Under the pieces are notes generated by a model. That model was given only the letters and a program-made list of their open reading frames with translations. It made no database searches and was not told the origin of the DNA. DNA of 64,000 bases from Klebsiella pneumoniae. GTDB lineage: Bacteria; Pseudomonadota; Gammaproteobacteria; Eutrophobiales; Eutrophobiaceae. A program made the translations under genes and the position numbers. The stretch is from contig CAMDWI010000017.1 in the NCBI GenBank assembly GCA_945878555.1, positions 1-64,000 of the forward strand. The letters run 5' to 3'. Below, in pieces: positions 20,828-29,552 of the stretch; within the stretch, counting starts at the first letter, position 1; each line of letters starts with the position of its first letter.

Positions 20828-21358
20828 TCACAAAACGTCGTCTGCGTAAGGACTTCGAATTCCCTGGGCAAAGTAGGTGAGGCCAAGTGCGGCAGCATCG
20901 AATAAGCTCTGCCTCGGGTCCTCGCTCATCCATGGTTTTCTGATGCGAGGAATTCGATGAGCGAAGGCTGGTATCTGAGTTGTAATTGCCTTGGCGATCT
21001 CGTATTTAGTGCTAGCACCGACAGATGCGAAGCACTTTTTAACGTCATTTCGGGAACAACGATACAAATCGACGTACTCCGCCTTTGCGAAGTGGATTAA
21101 CATGCGGTAGAGCTTTCGAATTCGAGCGTTGCGGCGCGAGCTGTCATCGCACGTCTGTTCAATGACCAACACTTCAGGACGATACTGATCAATTAACTTT
21201 TTAATTTCTTCGAGTGTTCTACTGTTTTTATGCTTGTCCCTTATTTCCTTTACACCCCACTCGAAAGGACTTTCTGGACCTTCGAATAATACGAATGAGA
21301 ACCCTCGGTTGAACGGATAAATTGAAAGCACGAGATTTTGTGGTTTTGCGTCATTCAT
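20828..21358 (-). CDS. RuvC-like RNase H-fold protein
   Basis: 176 residues. The layout follows RuvC-type resolvases: a first strand LSIYPFNRGFSFVLFEG, a glutamate in VLVIEQT (about residue 68) and an acidic C-terminal DAAALGLTYF. The first catalytic Asp of RuvC (in a G-I-D-P context) is Tyr here (S-I-Y-P), so classical resolvase chemistry is doubtful unless another acid substitutes. It overlaps the upstream xre gene by ATGA and so belongs to the same operon. Function unproven. Confidence 0.68.
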   Translation of the reverse strand: MNDAKPQNLVLSIYPFNRGFSFVLFEGPESPFEWGVKEIRDKHKNSRTLEEIKKLIDQYRPEVLVIEQTCDDSSRRNARIRKLYRMLIHFAKAEYVDLYRCSRNDVKKCFASVGASTKYEIAKAITTQIPAFAHRIPRIRKPWMSEDPRQSLFDAAALGLTYFAQGIRSPYADDVL

Positions 21359-21738
21359 ATTCGTTCAAGAGAGTTACTTTCTCCATTAGCTCGCTTCAAT
21401 GCCATCTCACAAAGCTCGCGCTTGCGCAAACCAGAAAGGCTGGTAGTCTTTTCCAACGCCGAGTGAAGCTTACAGATGTTCCTCATGACCCTATCCTCAA
21501 CCAAGGTGTAGACATGGGGAAACATCTCTGACGGGGGTATCCCGAAGATCACTTGGCACGCAAGCGCAACCTCGACTTTCGGGGTGCGTTTGCCGTGCTC
21601 GATTCGGGACATATGCGATACGCTCTGTAGCCCGATGAGGCCTGCCAACTCTCTGCCAGTCAGCCCCCAGACTCGTCTGTGAGTACGCAGATAGCACAGG
21701 ATGTTTGTTTTTTCCTTTTGCATAGATCTTTCGTTCAT
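21355..21738 (-). CDS. Xre-family transcriptional regulator
   Basis: 127 residues. A helix-turn-helix of the Cro/C1 type lies at about residues 12-66 (LRTHRRVWGLTGRELAGLIG, VSHMSRIEHGKRTPK), followed by a helical tail. It is the first gene of a same-strand run (xre, ruvC-like, ardC, ribbon-helix-helix, methylase, type IIG enzyme) with overlaps or short gaps, so it may control that whole unit. Its own operator is not identified. Confidence 0.85.
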   Translation of the reverse strand: MNERSMQKEKTNILCYLRTHRRVWGLTGRELAGLIGLQSVSHMSRIEHGKRTPKVEVALACQVIFGIPPSEMFPHVYTLVEDRVMRNICKLHSALEKTTSLSGLRKRELCEMALKRANGESNSLERI

Positions 21739-21834
21739 CTGTCGTTAAGTTAAATGCCAGACGAACATTCTCATTTTCGCGGATACGCCCGAAGAACCTA
21801 GAGGTGAAAACGTGCCAATGTGGACATATCGGGT

Positions 21835-21953
21835 GGACAAGGGGACGAGGGGACGTAGATTTTTAAGCCAGGGAGATGAGCACTATGGAGAAGCCATATT
21901 GGAATACACAAACGTAGCGGTCACTAAGTATTATTTTTTTCGTCCCCTTGTCC
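21835..21953. repeat. Separated inverted repeat between xre and ATPase genes
   Basis: GGACAAGGGGACG at 21835-21847 and its perfect inverse CGTCCCCTTGTCC at 21941-21953 lie 93 bases apart. A further GGGGACG follows the left arm. The pair sits in the 230-base gap between the xre start and the end of the ATPase gene, a plausible place for an origin or operator, but nothing proves either. Confidence 0.45.
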
Positions 21954-21967
21954 CCCAGATGTTTGAG

Positions 21968-23287
21968 CTATTCATAAGCGTCGATACTCCTCTCAATAAC
22001 TCCATACCGGATGCATAGTTGATCCACTTTTGATTTTTCAATTGCGGGTACCACGTATACCCCGTGACTTTTATACGTTAGAAGGCGCAGTCGTTTTCGT
22101 AGGATACCGCCTATAAACCGGTTCGTGATCGGCCTCTCATATTCTTGTCCAAATCTACTGATAAAGGCAGCACTGACCTCAGATACGGCAATATTAACCT
22201 GACCTTTCTTCGAGTAGATATCTGTGAGAATCTCCAATATGCCAGCTTCTGCGGATGCAGAACGTTCCGCATAGAGGTCCTGGTCAAATGTCTTCACCGA
22301 TTCACGCACTTCTTCCTGTAGCCGCTCATCATCAATAATCGAGAGTAGCGGTACAAGGATCTGATTGAGTCGTGGGGACAGTGAAGGATCAACCAAATTC
22401 TTATTGACCCTGATACGTTCGAGATTTTGAAAGCGGTACATAAGAAGCTGACTACGCAAGAACTCAGCTTCAACTTTCTGTATATCAGGCAGGTTGATTG
22501 GAATATCGTTTCGCAGGCTTCGCTGTCCCATTTCCTCGGTCAGAAAGCGACTCTCTAGTGCCTGGTCCTCGAATGATCGGCGCATAGCCACTATCTTGGG
22601 ACCAAAGACAGTGAAGGCTCTTGGGTCGAACTCCTTCTTCACTGATATTGCGGTACGTAAGACAGGAAAGCCTTTAGCGTTCCCGTTATTGAATATCTTG
22701 ACTAATTCAGATTTCTCATCGCTGAAACGAAAATCAGCTTCGTCAAATATCAGGGTTCCGCGAAATGTATCGAGAGTATGGAAGATCGGCGAGACCGTTG
22801 AAGCACCGCTCGCAAAAAATGTTTTATAACACAATGAACCAATCACAATGAGTGCCCGCGTCTTGCCTGATCCGAAGTCACCCCGAAGTCGAAGGTATGG
22901 CAATTCATTGAAGGCATCATAGACCCAGGTAAGTAGTACATAGTAGCTGGCAATCCTCTGAAACCGTTCAGACAGATCAACATAGCGAAAGAGATATGAC
23001 TGTATTGATTCTATAAGTTTCTCAGTCGAGGTGAAAGGCTCTGGCTTATTCGGTAGTAGTAGCGCACCATGCTTGATGAGGTTATTAGTGGCTGGTACCG
23101 GAACCAACCGCTCGCCGGTATCCGTATCCAGAGAATTTACAACCAAGCCCTCGCCGTTTCGATAAATAGCGAAAGCAGTTCTATGCGTATTATTATCGTA
23201 AATTAGCTCAAGTAAGCCACCATCGGACAAACGTCGCGATACGGTTGAGATATCTTTTTGTTGTTTCCTTGCTTCGTCGTCGATCAT
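21968..23287 (-). CDS. Replication-type P-loop ATPase (putative helicase)
   Basis: 439 residues. Walker A is GDFGSGKTRAL (about residue 134) and Walker B is LIFDEAD (about 178), followed by a conserved arginine-rich stretch (AMRRSFEDQALESRFL). A C-terminal wing-like part is at about 360-420. The architecture resembles helicase/ATPase proteins of plasmids and phages that lack a recognisable primase domain. It may drive replication of an excised form of the island. The exact family is not recognised. Confidence 0.6.
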   Translation of the reverse strand: MIDDEARKQQKDISTVSRRLSDGGLLELIYDNNTHRTAFAIYRNGEGLVVNSLDTDTGERLVPVPATNNLIKHGALLLPNKPEPFTSTEKLIESIQSYLFRYVDLSERFQRIASYYVLLTWVYDAFNELPYLRLRGDFGSGKTRALIVIGSLCYKTFFASGASTVSPIFHTLDTFRGTLIFDEADFRFSDEKSELVKIFNNGNAKGFPVLRTAISVKKEFDPRAFTVFGPKIVAMRRSFEDQALESRFLTEEMGQRSLRNDIPINLPDIQKVEAEFLRSQLLMYRFQNLERIRVNKNLVDPSLSPRLNQILVPLLSIIDDERLQEEVRESVKTFDQDLYAERSASAEAGILEILTDIYSKKGQVNIAVSEVSAAFISRFGQEYERPITNRFIGGILRKRLRLLTYKSHGVYVVPAIEKSKVDQLCIRYGVIERSIDAYE

Positions 23288-23406
23288 TCGTAAAGGCTAG
23301 CGCAGGTGAATAAACCGTGGAGGGGTGAAAATGTGCTATCCCGGCAAGGTTTCGTCTACGTGACATTCTTGGTTTATGCGTTAAATTGATATATATATCA
23401 AATACA

Positions 23407-25002
23407 ATGAAATATTTTATCTATTGCAGAAAATCCAGTGAATCGGAGGATCGCCAAATTCTCTCTATTGAATCCCAGCGCGAAGAGCTGGAGCGTGCTT
23501 TTTCTGGACGGAATGACATCGAGGTTGTGGAAATATTCAAGGAGTCGTTCAGCGCCAAGGCTCCCGGGCGTCCTATATTTAGCGAAATGTTAGCTCGAAT
23601 TGAACGTGGAGATGCGAACGGTATCATCACTTGGCATCCGGACAGGCTGGCGCGTAATTCCGTTGATGGCGGTCGGATTATTTATCTTCTCGACAAGAAC
23701 ATCTTAAAGGACATCAAATTCTCGACGTTCAGTTTCGAGAACAACTCACAGGGAAAGTTCATGCTCTCGATTATTTTCGGCTATTCCAAGTACTATGTAG
23801 ACAGTCTCAGTGAAAATGTGAAGCGAGGAAATCGCGCCAAAATCGCCCATGGCTGGAGACCAAACGCTGCACCGATTGGATATATCAATGACCCTACAAC
23901 TAAGACAATCCTCAAGGACCCTGACCGGTTTTTACTTGTACGCAGGATATTCGACCTAGCTTTAACTGGTGGTTACTCCGTGCGAAGACTCGCAGAAGAG
24001 GTAAAAATCTTGGGCCTAAAAACACGACTCAGGAAGCGCTCAGGGGGCAAGTATCTTTCAGTAGGCAACATTCACTGTTTACTCAGGAATCCGTTCTATG
24101 CGGGCATTTTGGAGTGGGACGGGCACACATATCCAGGGGCGCACGAGCCTATGGTTACCCGAGAGGAGTTTGCGGAAGTACAGCGGCACTTGAGCCGTTT
24201 CGGAAAACTCCCGCCAAAGAAACGAGTCTTTGCATATCGAATGCTGATTCGTTGTGGTGAGTGCGGCTTATCAATTACCGCTGAAGAGAAGATCAATCGG
24301 TATGGATACCACTATATTTATTACCACTGCACAAAGAAACGAATGGATTATAATTGTTCCCAGAGAAGTGCTACTTCAGACGTGATCGACGTAGCATTTT
24401 TAAAATTTCTTGAAGAACACAGGCCTCCGGAAAAGCTCCATCTCTGGGCAATAAAAGAGATCCGCAAGTTAAGAGGCGTCATGGCAGAGGGAAAAGTGAT
24501 TGAGGTGAAGACTGTTCAGCGTGCACTTGAAGATACGACTAGGGCGATAAATAACCTGACTTCTCTCAGAATTCGCGATCTGCTAAATGATGAGGAGTAC
24601 GCAACTCAGCGCAAATCCTTAGTTGAAGAGCAGGGAATAATTCGTGAACGGCTCGCGACGATAGAGAAAGGAGAGTCTTGGTTAGAACCTGCTGAAAACA
24701 TCGTGTCATTCAACAATAACGCCATTTCTTGGTTTCAATCAGGTAACGAAGAGACAAAATGGAATATTGCCCGTTCGATGAGTTCGAATCTTGTACTACT
24801 AGATAAAAAAGTCAGCATTGAAGCCAAAGAACCATTCATCTTGTTTTCAAAAAACGCTGACCGTCAAATACTGTGCGCTGCTCTGGACAGAATTAGAACC
24901 TTATACCAGGCGCGCGACCCTGATCTTCTTCAAACACTAGCAATTATTCGGCATCTTGAACAGAAACATCAGGGGCATGATAATTTTTCAATGGCGGCGT
25001 AA
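23407..25002 (+). CDS. Second large serine recombinase
   Basis: 531 residues from the ATG at 23407; a TTG at 23386 is upstream in frame. The catalytic domain starts [17 protein letters not shown] with Ser10 in the nucleophile position, and has [13 protein letters not shown] and the long E helix. The recombinase domain is at about 150-260, and a zinc ribbon follows (CGECG and later Cys residues, about 285-315), then a coiled coil. It is unrelated in detail to the recombinase at 12996-14570. It may belong to a nested element or be the integrase of an earlier insertion. Confidence 0.93.
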   Translation: MKYFIYCRKSSESEDRQILSIESQREELERAFSGRNDIEVVEIFKESFSAKAPGRPIFSEMLARIERGDANGIITWHPDRLARNSVDGGRIIYLLDKNILKDIKFSTFSFENNSQGKFMLSIIFGYSKYYVDSLSENVKRGNRAKIAHGWRPNAAPIGYINDPTTKTILKDPDRFLLVRRIFDLALTGGYSVRRLAEEVKILGLKTRLRKRSGGKYLSVGNIHCLLRNPFYAGILEWDGHTYPGAHEPMVTREEFAEVQRHLSRFGKLPPKKRVFAYRMLIRCGECGLSITAEEKINRYGYHYIYYHCTKKRMDYNCSQRSATSDVIDVAFLKFLEEHRPPEKLHLWAIKEIRKLRGVMAEGKVIEVKTVQRALEDTTRAINNLTSLRIRDLLNDEEYATQRKSLVEEQGIIRERLATIEKGESWLEPAENIVSFNNNAISWFQSGNEETKWNIARSMSSNLVLLDKKVSIEAKEPFILFSKNADRQILCAALDRIRTLYQARDPDLLQTLAIIRHLEQKHQGHDNFSMAA

Positions 25003-25159
25003 AGGCATTAAGTTCCCCAGGTAATGGACGATAGATAATCTGATAAAGGTTAATAAGGCGCGTTGCCATTTCAAGTGCATCCTGCTGAGAGATGTCTCTC
25101 CTGAATTCTGCCTTATAGAGCATAATAAATTCATCAAGACTATTATTAGAAATCTGCAT
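24944..25159 (-). CDS. Small protein convergent with serine recombinase
   Basis: 71 residues, with a helical core [40 protein letters not shown]. Short proteins of this pattern are often found next to serine recombinases. It overlaps the recombinase 3' end by 59 bases on the other strand. No function is known. A recombination-accessory role is only suggested by position. Confidence 0.6.
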   Translation of the reverse strand: MQISNNSLDEFIMLYKAEFRRDISQQDALEMATRLINLYQIIYRPLPGELNAFTPPLKNYHAPDVSVQDAE

Positions 25160-25236
25160 CCATGCAGCGTAGCGACCGAGTCCAATAGGGTGAAGACTGG
25201 ATGATGTGCCAGTAGCGCAATATTTCCCTACAGCGA

Positions 25237-25260
25237 ACCGTATCGGGACAGACCTCGAAC
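25237..25260. repeat. Direct repeat, left copy
   Basis: 24 bases (ACCGTATCGGGACA, one variable base, ACCTCGAAC) that recur at 26665-26688 with a single central mismatch. The two copies bracket the gene at 25341-26555, and the left copy lies 77 bases beyond the small gene beside the recombinase. This could be a pair of attachment sites or a recombination scar. Confidence 0.6.
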
Positions 25261-25340
25261 CAAGATAGCAGAACCATCCCTATTTTCTAAGAAGCTATTC
25301 AAGCTCATAAATGAAGAGAATACTTGGGTTATGAGAACCC

Positions 25341-26555
25341 CTACAAGTAAAAGGCAATTTGATCGAGAGTGAGTATCACTTGGAGCGAACGTGCGGATGT
25401 ATATGCTCCTCCCTCGGCTCTTCCGTGCCCAACCGTATGACGGGAAACGCCAGCCTCGGTCGGTGCGTTTGGATTAAAGTTCGCATACGCCACTTTGAGC
25501 AAATATTCCAGAAAGTCCGAGGGGAAGAAGAGTGTGGCCTCACCACCGGCCTTTTTGATGCCTTTTTCTATGGCATGCTTAAGGAGTTCTTCCGTTTTTG
25601 CGGTTGATCCCTTTTCAGCCAGCTGAACGTCAACAAGAACACCCTCAATTTCGGTCATTATGTTCTTTATGCAAGAAACAGTATCGCCTCCCTTGAATGC
25701 ATTCAATCCTGCCTGTAATACGATCTTGTGTTTGGCAAGAATAGAATTTCGCCACCATCGTTCCGCGATCCGATCAATCCGTTCTGCATTGAACTTTTCT
25801 ACCAAGGCTTTTTCTTCGTTTTCGATATTGAACTCGGATTGGTACGCCTTGAGAAGTGGGTCGAAATCCCCACCGATTATTTCAATGAATGGGAACCATC
25901 CTGCTTTCGTCATGCGATTGACCGTTGTCTCGTCAGCAAATGCCTCATAGAGGGCTTGATACCTCAGACGCCTATAGAGTGAGCCCAGATCGCGTTCCAT
26001 TCTGTCAACGTCCAGTTCCCGTTCATCGGCAAGATCAAAAAATAGTCCGAACTTCCAACTCACTTTGAAGCAGATAAAGACCTTATCGGAGGGCGAGAAG
26101 GTAAAGTTATTGTATTTAACTCGCCGGATATCGCCTATATCACTGCTATACACAGCCTGCCCAGCTTTCACATCACCCTTTGCGAGAACCTCAATGCTCA
26201 TTTGAGTATCGTTCAAATGTAATTCGGCACTTCCATCTTTGTGTATGATGAGAACGAATCCAATAAAAGCATCGAGTGAAAGTAGGTGGCCTGACTCTTT
26301 TGCTTTTGAACTGAGTAGATGATCGATTCCTTCCATGTACAAATGGAATTCGCGCTCATCAGAAGTAATTGAGGCGCGGACAAGTATGGGGAGCGTTTCT
26401 CCTGGCAATGCATTAGCTGTGGCGAATCCAGATATCAATACATTTTTAAGATTTATCTTTGCTACTTGTGTGGGTAGATATGACATACCTAGCGATGACC
26501 GTTTAGTTTGTGTATACGGTATATATCGCTTTTTCTTACGGTGGCGTTTAGACAT
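25341..26555 (-). CDS. Uncharacterised protein with C-terminal HEPN-like motif
   Basis: 404 residues, basic at the N-terminus (MSKRHRKKKRYIPY). The middle has no motif I can name. Near the C-terminus, Arg372-His-Thr-Val-Gly-His377 fits the Rx4H signature of HEPN ribonucleases, in a helical context (TSARSLQVILTLDQIAFYL). HEPN proteins are often toxins or antiviral RNases. The gene stands alone between two copies of a 24-base repeat, like a cargo gene. The family assignment needs a profile search. Confidence 0.5.
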   Translation of the reverse strand: MSKRHRKKKRYIPYTQTKRSSLGMSYLPTQVAKINLKNVLISGFATANALPGETLPILVRASITSDEREFHLYMEGIDHLLSSKAKESGHLLSLDAFIGFVLIIHKDGSAELHLNDTQMSIEVLAKGDVKAGQAVYSSDIGDIRRVKYNNFTFSPSDKVFICFKVSWKFGLFFDLADERELDVDRMERDLGSLYRRLRYQALYEAFADETTVNRMTKAGWFPFIEIIGGDFDPLLKAYQSEFNIENEEKALVEKFNAERIDRIAERWWRNSILAKHKIVLQAGLNAFKGGDTVSCIKNIMTEIEGVLVDVQLAEKGSTAKTEELLKHAIEKGIKKAGGEATLFFPSDFLEYLLKVAYANFNPNAPTEAGVSRHTVGHGRAEGGAYTSARSLQVILTLDQIAFYL

Positions 26556-26664
26556 CTTGAGAAATGAATCTGAAATGCTATATTACGAGATGCTAAATAT
26601 AATACCATATTACTACAGCATCGTAGTTTTATATTCTGTCAAGACTAGAGAAAATGCTTTGTGC

Positions 26665-26688
26665 ACCGTATCGGGACACACCTCGAAC
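26665..26688. repeat. Direct repeat, right copy
   Basis: Partner of the repeat at 25237-25260, in the same orientation, 23 of 24 bases identical. The surrounding 340-base gap (26556-26895) also holds a plus-strand frame, 26654-26860, rich in charged residues and without a recognisable relative. I regard that frame as possible residue of a lost gene. Confidence 0.58.
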
Positions 26689-26895
26689 AGAGTGCAGAAA
26701 ACTGGCCAAAGACATACAAACTTCACTCTCCCAGAGTACAGAGTCCCTATCCACGGTAGAACAATATGGGATAAAGGGAGATCTGCATCTGCAGAAGTAT
26801 GCTCGCGCTAGAGAGCAGATGAGGATGGTTAATGAGAAACGGTGGGGTACGAAGGGTTAGGGTGGGCCAGGCGGCGGTGGTTGTTTGGACTTCAA

Positions 26896-27849
26896 CTAAG
26901 CACTTAAATCTTTAATTATGTAGGCCACCCAGTTCTGGTACCAATACCAAGTTTTAACAACTAGGGTTCCAAAACCCTTTGCGGGATTCTTCCCATCGTG
27001 GGTTTGCCAGAACTTTGTATGTTGATGCATACCAAAATCCTTGAATCCCGCTCCCCGAACTTGGTCAATCACCTGAGTAGCAGATAGTTTTGGTTTTTCA
27101 GTTTCCTCTTTTACCCAATACTGCTTCTCGATATTCTTTGCCATATCTGACTTTGGATCAATAAACTCTATGACTCTATCCGCCTGACCCTGACGTTTTG
27201 CCACAACTTTTGTAAAAAGTAATCTGTAAGCAAAGCGATCATTTTTTATTTCCTCATCGGAAAGCTCGCTATCAAAAGCTGCGATATAAGAAATAACTGT
27301 CGAAGGAATTTGATTCTCTTTATCTTTCAAAGCTACTGATTGTTTGTAATCTAGTTCAGCGAATTGAAGGCTCAGCGCAAGACTTTGATCAAGGGCATAC
27401 TTTTCTCCATGCAATTTCTTTATATAGAAATTAAAATTCAGTGCACTAGCCTGATAACGAGCAGATAAATATGAGTCCAGCCCAGAGGCTTTTTTATGCT
27501 CGACTTGATTTCTTAGTCCAATTAGAAAATTAATATTGTTCTTTGCATGTTGATCCAGAGGACATTCAGATCTAGAAATGCATTCCTTGGCGTCCCAATA
27601 TTTCAGACTTCCGCCGGGGTTACGAATGTATTTCTTTCTGCCATTTTTCTGTTGGAAGTACTTATAATCAATTTTTTGACCTCGATAATATGCATGCAAT
27701 AGATACGTCCATGCAATCATAGACAAAACAATGAAGGATTCCGTTTTGAATGTAATTAATGGATTATTATAAATTTGCACCGCAGCAAGCATTGCCTCTC
27801 GCGACTTATGAATTAAATCAACCTTTTCAGAGAATACGTGCCTGGCCAT
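26896..27849 (-). CDS. DUF3644-type protein with HEPN Rx4H motif
   Basis: 317 residues. The N-terminal helical half contains Leu-Arg113-Asn-Gln-Val-Glu-His118, a clear Rx4H HEPN signature, preceded by FIVLSMIAWTYLLHAYY as in DUF3644 proteins. The C-terminal half (about 245-317: SATQVIDQVRGAGFKDFGMHQHTKFWQ) looks like a winged or EVE-like accessory part. DUF3644 genes are frequent in defence islands and probably encode RNases triggered by infection. The gene is downstream of the TIR-caspase pair on the same strand but 115 bases away. Confidence 0.7.
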   Translation of the reverse strand: MARHVFSEKVDLIHKSREAMLAAVQIYNNPLITFKTESFIVLSMIAWTYLLHAYYRGQKIDYKYFQQKNGRKKYIRNPGGSLKYWDAKECISRSECPLDQHAKNNINFLIGLRNQVEHKKASGLDSYLSARYQASALNFNFYIKKLHGEKYALDQSLALSLQFAELDYKQSVALKDKENQIPSTVISYIAAFDSELSDEEIKNDRFAYRLLFTKVVAKRQGQADRVIEFIDPKSDMAKNIEKQYWVKEETEKPKLSATQVIDQVRGAGFKDFGMHQHTKFWQTHDGKNPAKGFGTLVVKTWYWYQNWVAYIIKDLSA

Positions 27850-27870
27850 TTCTAAAGTATAGCTATTATC

Positions 27871-27921
27871 TCACGAGAAGTAATGACGTAGTGCCTCACG
27901 TAAAAGCTCGGATCTCGTTCG
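27871..27921 (-). pseudogene. Ribbon-helix-helix gene remnant A
   Basis: The minus-strand frame that ends at TGA 27871-27873 encodes RTRSELLREALRHYFS, the second helix of a CopG/ParD-type ribbon-helix-helix protein. No start codon or strand 1 is left. At base level 27884-27914 matches 30454-30484 at 26 of 31 positions, so the TIR-caspase region is bracketed by two such remnants. Confidence 0.6.
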
Positions 27922-27964
27922 GTGTATATAATACAGCTTTTGTCTTATTTTTAGATCCAGAAGT

Positions 27965-28954
27965 CTAAATACGACCTAATTCAGCTAACCTACGATAATG
28001 TGCACCCAGGGCTGTCAGTTTGCATGCTTTGGAGTTAATGGCTGCATAGTACATGTGCTCGGCTTCAACTGGAACGACCAATCCATAGCGATTACATAAC
28101 TGTAACTCTTTGAAGATACGTACATTATTATCGTTAACGGGAATATCTCTCAGGTTTGTTGGAATATTATTTCTATCTGGCTCAAAAGATGGGTCAAGTG
28201 CAAATTGGTCTGTAGGACTTATGAAATAGATATGTAAGCGTCTTAGAATATCTGGTGATACCTTAGGAGCTATTTGACGTAGAGTAACGAATGTTTGCAC
28301 ATTTGCTTTATATATTGGACGTTGTTCCCATGAACCAAGTGTTTGGTCGATGTGCGAATAAACTGATGCGGGAGTAATGCGACCAAGAATATCTGCTGCA
28401 CTTCCACTTAATCCATCTAGAAGCATGCTGGTAAACAATCCCTGACCATTTGTTTCTGCTGCGGTCTGTTCCCGATGACAAGCTGTAAGAATGGTCACCC
28501 CATTTCCAATAATTGAAGATTGAGCCTTACTGATAGCAGCAATTTCTCCCATGAATCCTGAGTTACAACTGTCTAGAACAATCACAGTCGATTTTATCCT
28601 AGGAGATGCGCCATTCGCCATTCCTAACAAGTCAACGAGAGACATGCCCCAACTTCCTTTTTTGCCATCTTGGCTAACAAGATGGCCAGTGTTTGTTACA
28701 GGGTCAATTATTCCGTGACCAGCGAAATAGAAAAGGACTGTTTCTGCTTCTCTTGAGAAAAGTTCATCCAATGCTGTCTGGATTACATCATTTGTTACAT
28801 TGTCTGTATCACTACTAATTAGTTTTATGTCAAAATTTGGTGAACCGTCTCCATTTTTCTGCAAGACGCTTGATATCGATGCAGCATCGTTTTCACAACC
28901 TGTTAGGGGTGCCTTTGGATATCTATCAATACCTATGACGAGTGCTCTTCTCAT
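27965..28954 (-). CDS. Caspase-like protease, probable Thoeris effector
   Basis: 329 residues. The N-terminal caspase-like (C14) domain has the dyad His80 in FYFAGHG and Cys130 in VLDSCNSGF, plus the metacaspase opening ALVIGIDRYPKAPLTGCENDA. The C-terminal part (about 230-329) has no named fold and could be the ligand sensor. The ATG follows the TIR stop codon with no gap (TAAATG). A TIR protein followed by a caspase-like protease is the arrangement of the recently described type IV Thoeris, in which a TIR-made cADPR isomer activates the protease. Assignment is by domain pair and order. Confidence 0.82.
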   Translation of the reverse strand: MRRALVIGIDRYPKAPLTGCENDAASISSVLQKNGDGSPNFDIKLISSDTDNVTNDVIQTALDELFSREAETVLFYFAGHGIIDPVTNTGHLVSQDGKKGSWGMSLVDLLGMANGASPRIKSTVIVLDSCNSGFMGEIAAISKAQSSIIGNGVTILTACHREQTAAETNGQGLFTSMLLDGLSGSAADILGRITPASVYSHIDQTLGSWEQRPIYKANVQTFVTLRQIAPKVSPDILRRLHIYFISPTDQFALDPSFEPDRNNIPTNLRDIPVNDNNVRIFKELQLCNRYGLVVPVEAEHMYYAAINSKACKLTALGAHYRRLAELGRI

Positions 28955-29344
28955 TTATCGGGCACCACCAATCAGAGCCTTAAGATTAGGCCAAGTCCAG
29001 TTATAGATACTATCTGTGCTGAGCGCAGAAGTGGGCTTAACGCATGTCTTGTCAGATCTTCCTTTAAGGAGAAAATAAGGTTTTTTTAGTTCCTGCGCTA
29101 TCTTGAGTTCGGCAGACACCCCACTGGCAGTATTAGTTGAAGTGCCACAAAGAATAATAATTTGGTCACAATTTTTTAGACGATTTTTTACCTTCTCTTT
29201 CCAATCACCTGTCATAGGTTCTTTTACTGAAGCATCCTTGAAGTCAAATGGAGAGTCTTGTAATTTTGCTTGTCCAACTAGCAGAATCTTTATGTCCTCG
29301 TCGTGGTCATAGTCAAAGCTTATGAAAATTCGTTGTTTCGCCAT
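28955..29344 (-). CDS. TIR-like (ThsB-type, DUF1863) protein
   Basis: 129 residues, a single domain. The start MAKQRIFISFDYDHDEDIK is the ThsB-like first strand and loop. The middle DWKEKVKNRLKNCDQIIILCGTSTNTASGVSAELKIA contains the candidate catalytic Glu79. ThsB proteins cleave NAD+ into a signalling nucleotide when they sense phage. Its own -10 box (TATAAT at 29382-29387) sits just upstream, so TIR and caspase form a two-gene transcript. Confidence 0.82.
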   Translation of the reverse strand: MAKQRIFISFDYDHDEDIKILLVGQAKLQDSPFDFKDASVKEPMTGDWKEKVKNRLKNCDQIIILCGTSTNTASGVSAELKIAQELKKPYFLLKGRSDKTCVKPTSALSTDSIYNWTWPNLKALIGGAR

Positions 29345-29381
29345 AATGTATTAGTCCTGTGATGAATAATTTATTTGATAA

Positions 29382-29387
29382 ATTATA
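29382..29387 (-). promoter_or_regulatory. -10 element upstream of the TIR gene
   Basis: A perfect TATAAT on the minus strand, 37 bases upstream of the TIR start. The best -35-like TTGCGC is only 14 bases away, so promoter strength is uncertain. The 208-base gap it lies in holds nothing else I can support. Confidence 0.5.
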
Positions 29388-29552
29388 ACAGAAAAAAGCA
29401 TGCGCAAATGTGTCTCTGGATATGATACGCAAACTTTACTCGAACCTTCAAGTTGCCGAAAACTTGTAGTTATTTGAAAATCTGGATAGCCAAAGTGTTT
29501 CCCTTGGCAAGTTTTTTGAAACACATCTGAGATGTGCGCACGGCCCATAAAT

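Noticed and set aside
26335-26860. Plus-strand frames of 158 and 68 residues
   Set aside because: The longer one lies mostly opposite the 404-residue gene and neither has a known relative or ribosome site. The shorter one may be gene debris but is not supported as a gene.
29351-29548. 65-residue minus-strand frame between membrane protein and TIR genes
   Set aside because: No family, no ribosome site and it covers the TIR promoter; treated as non-coding.
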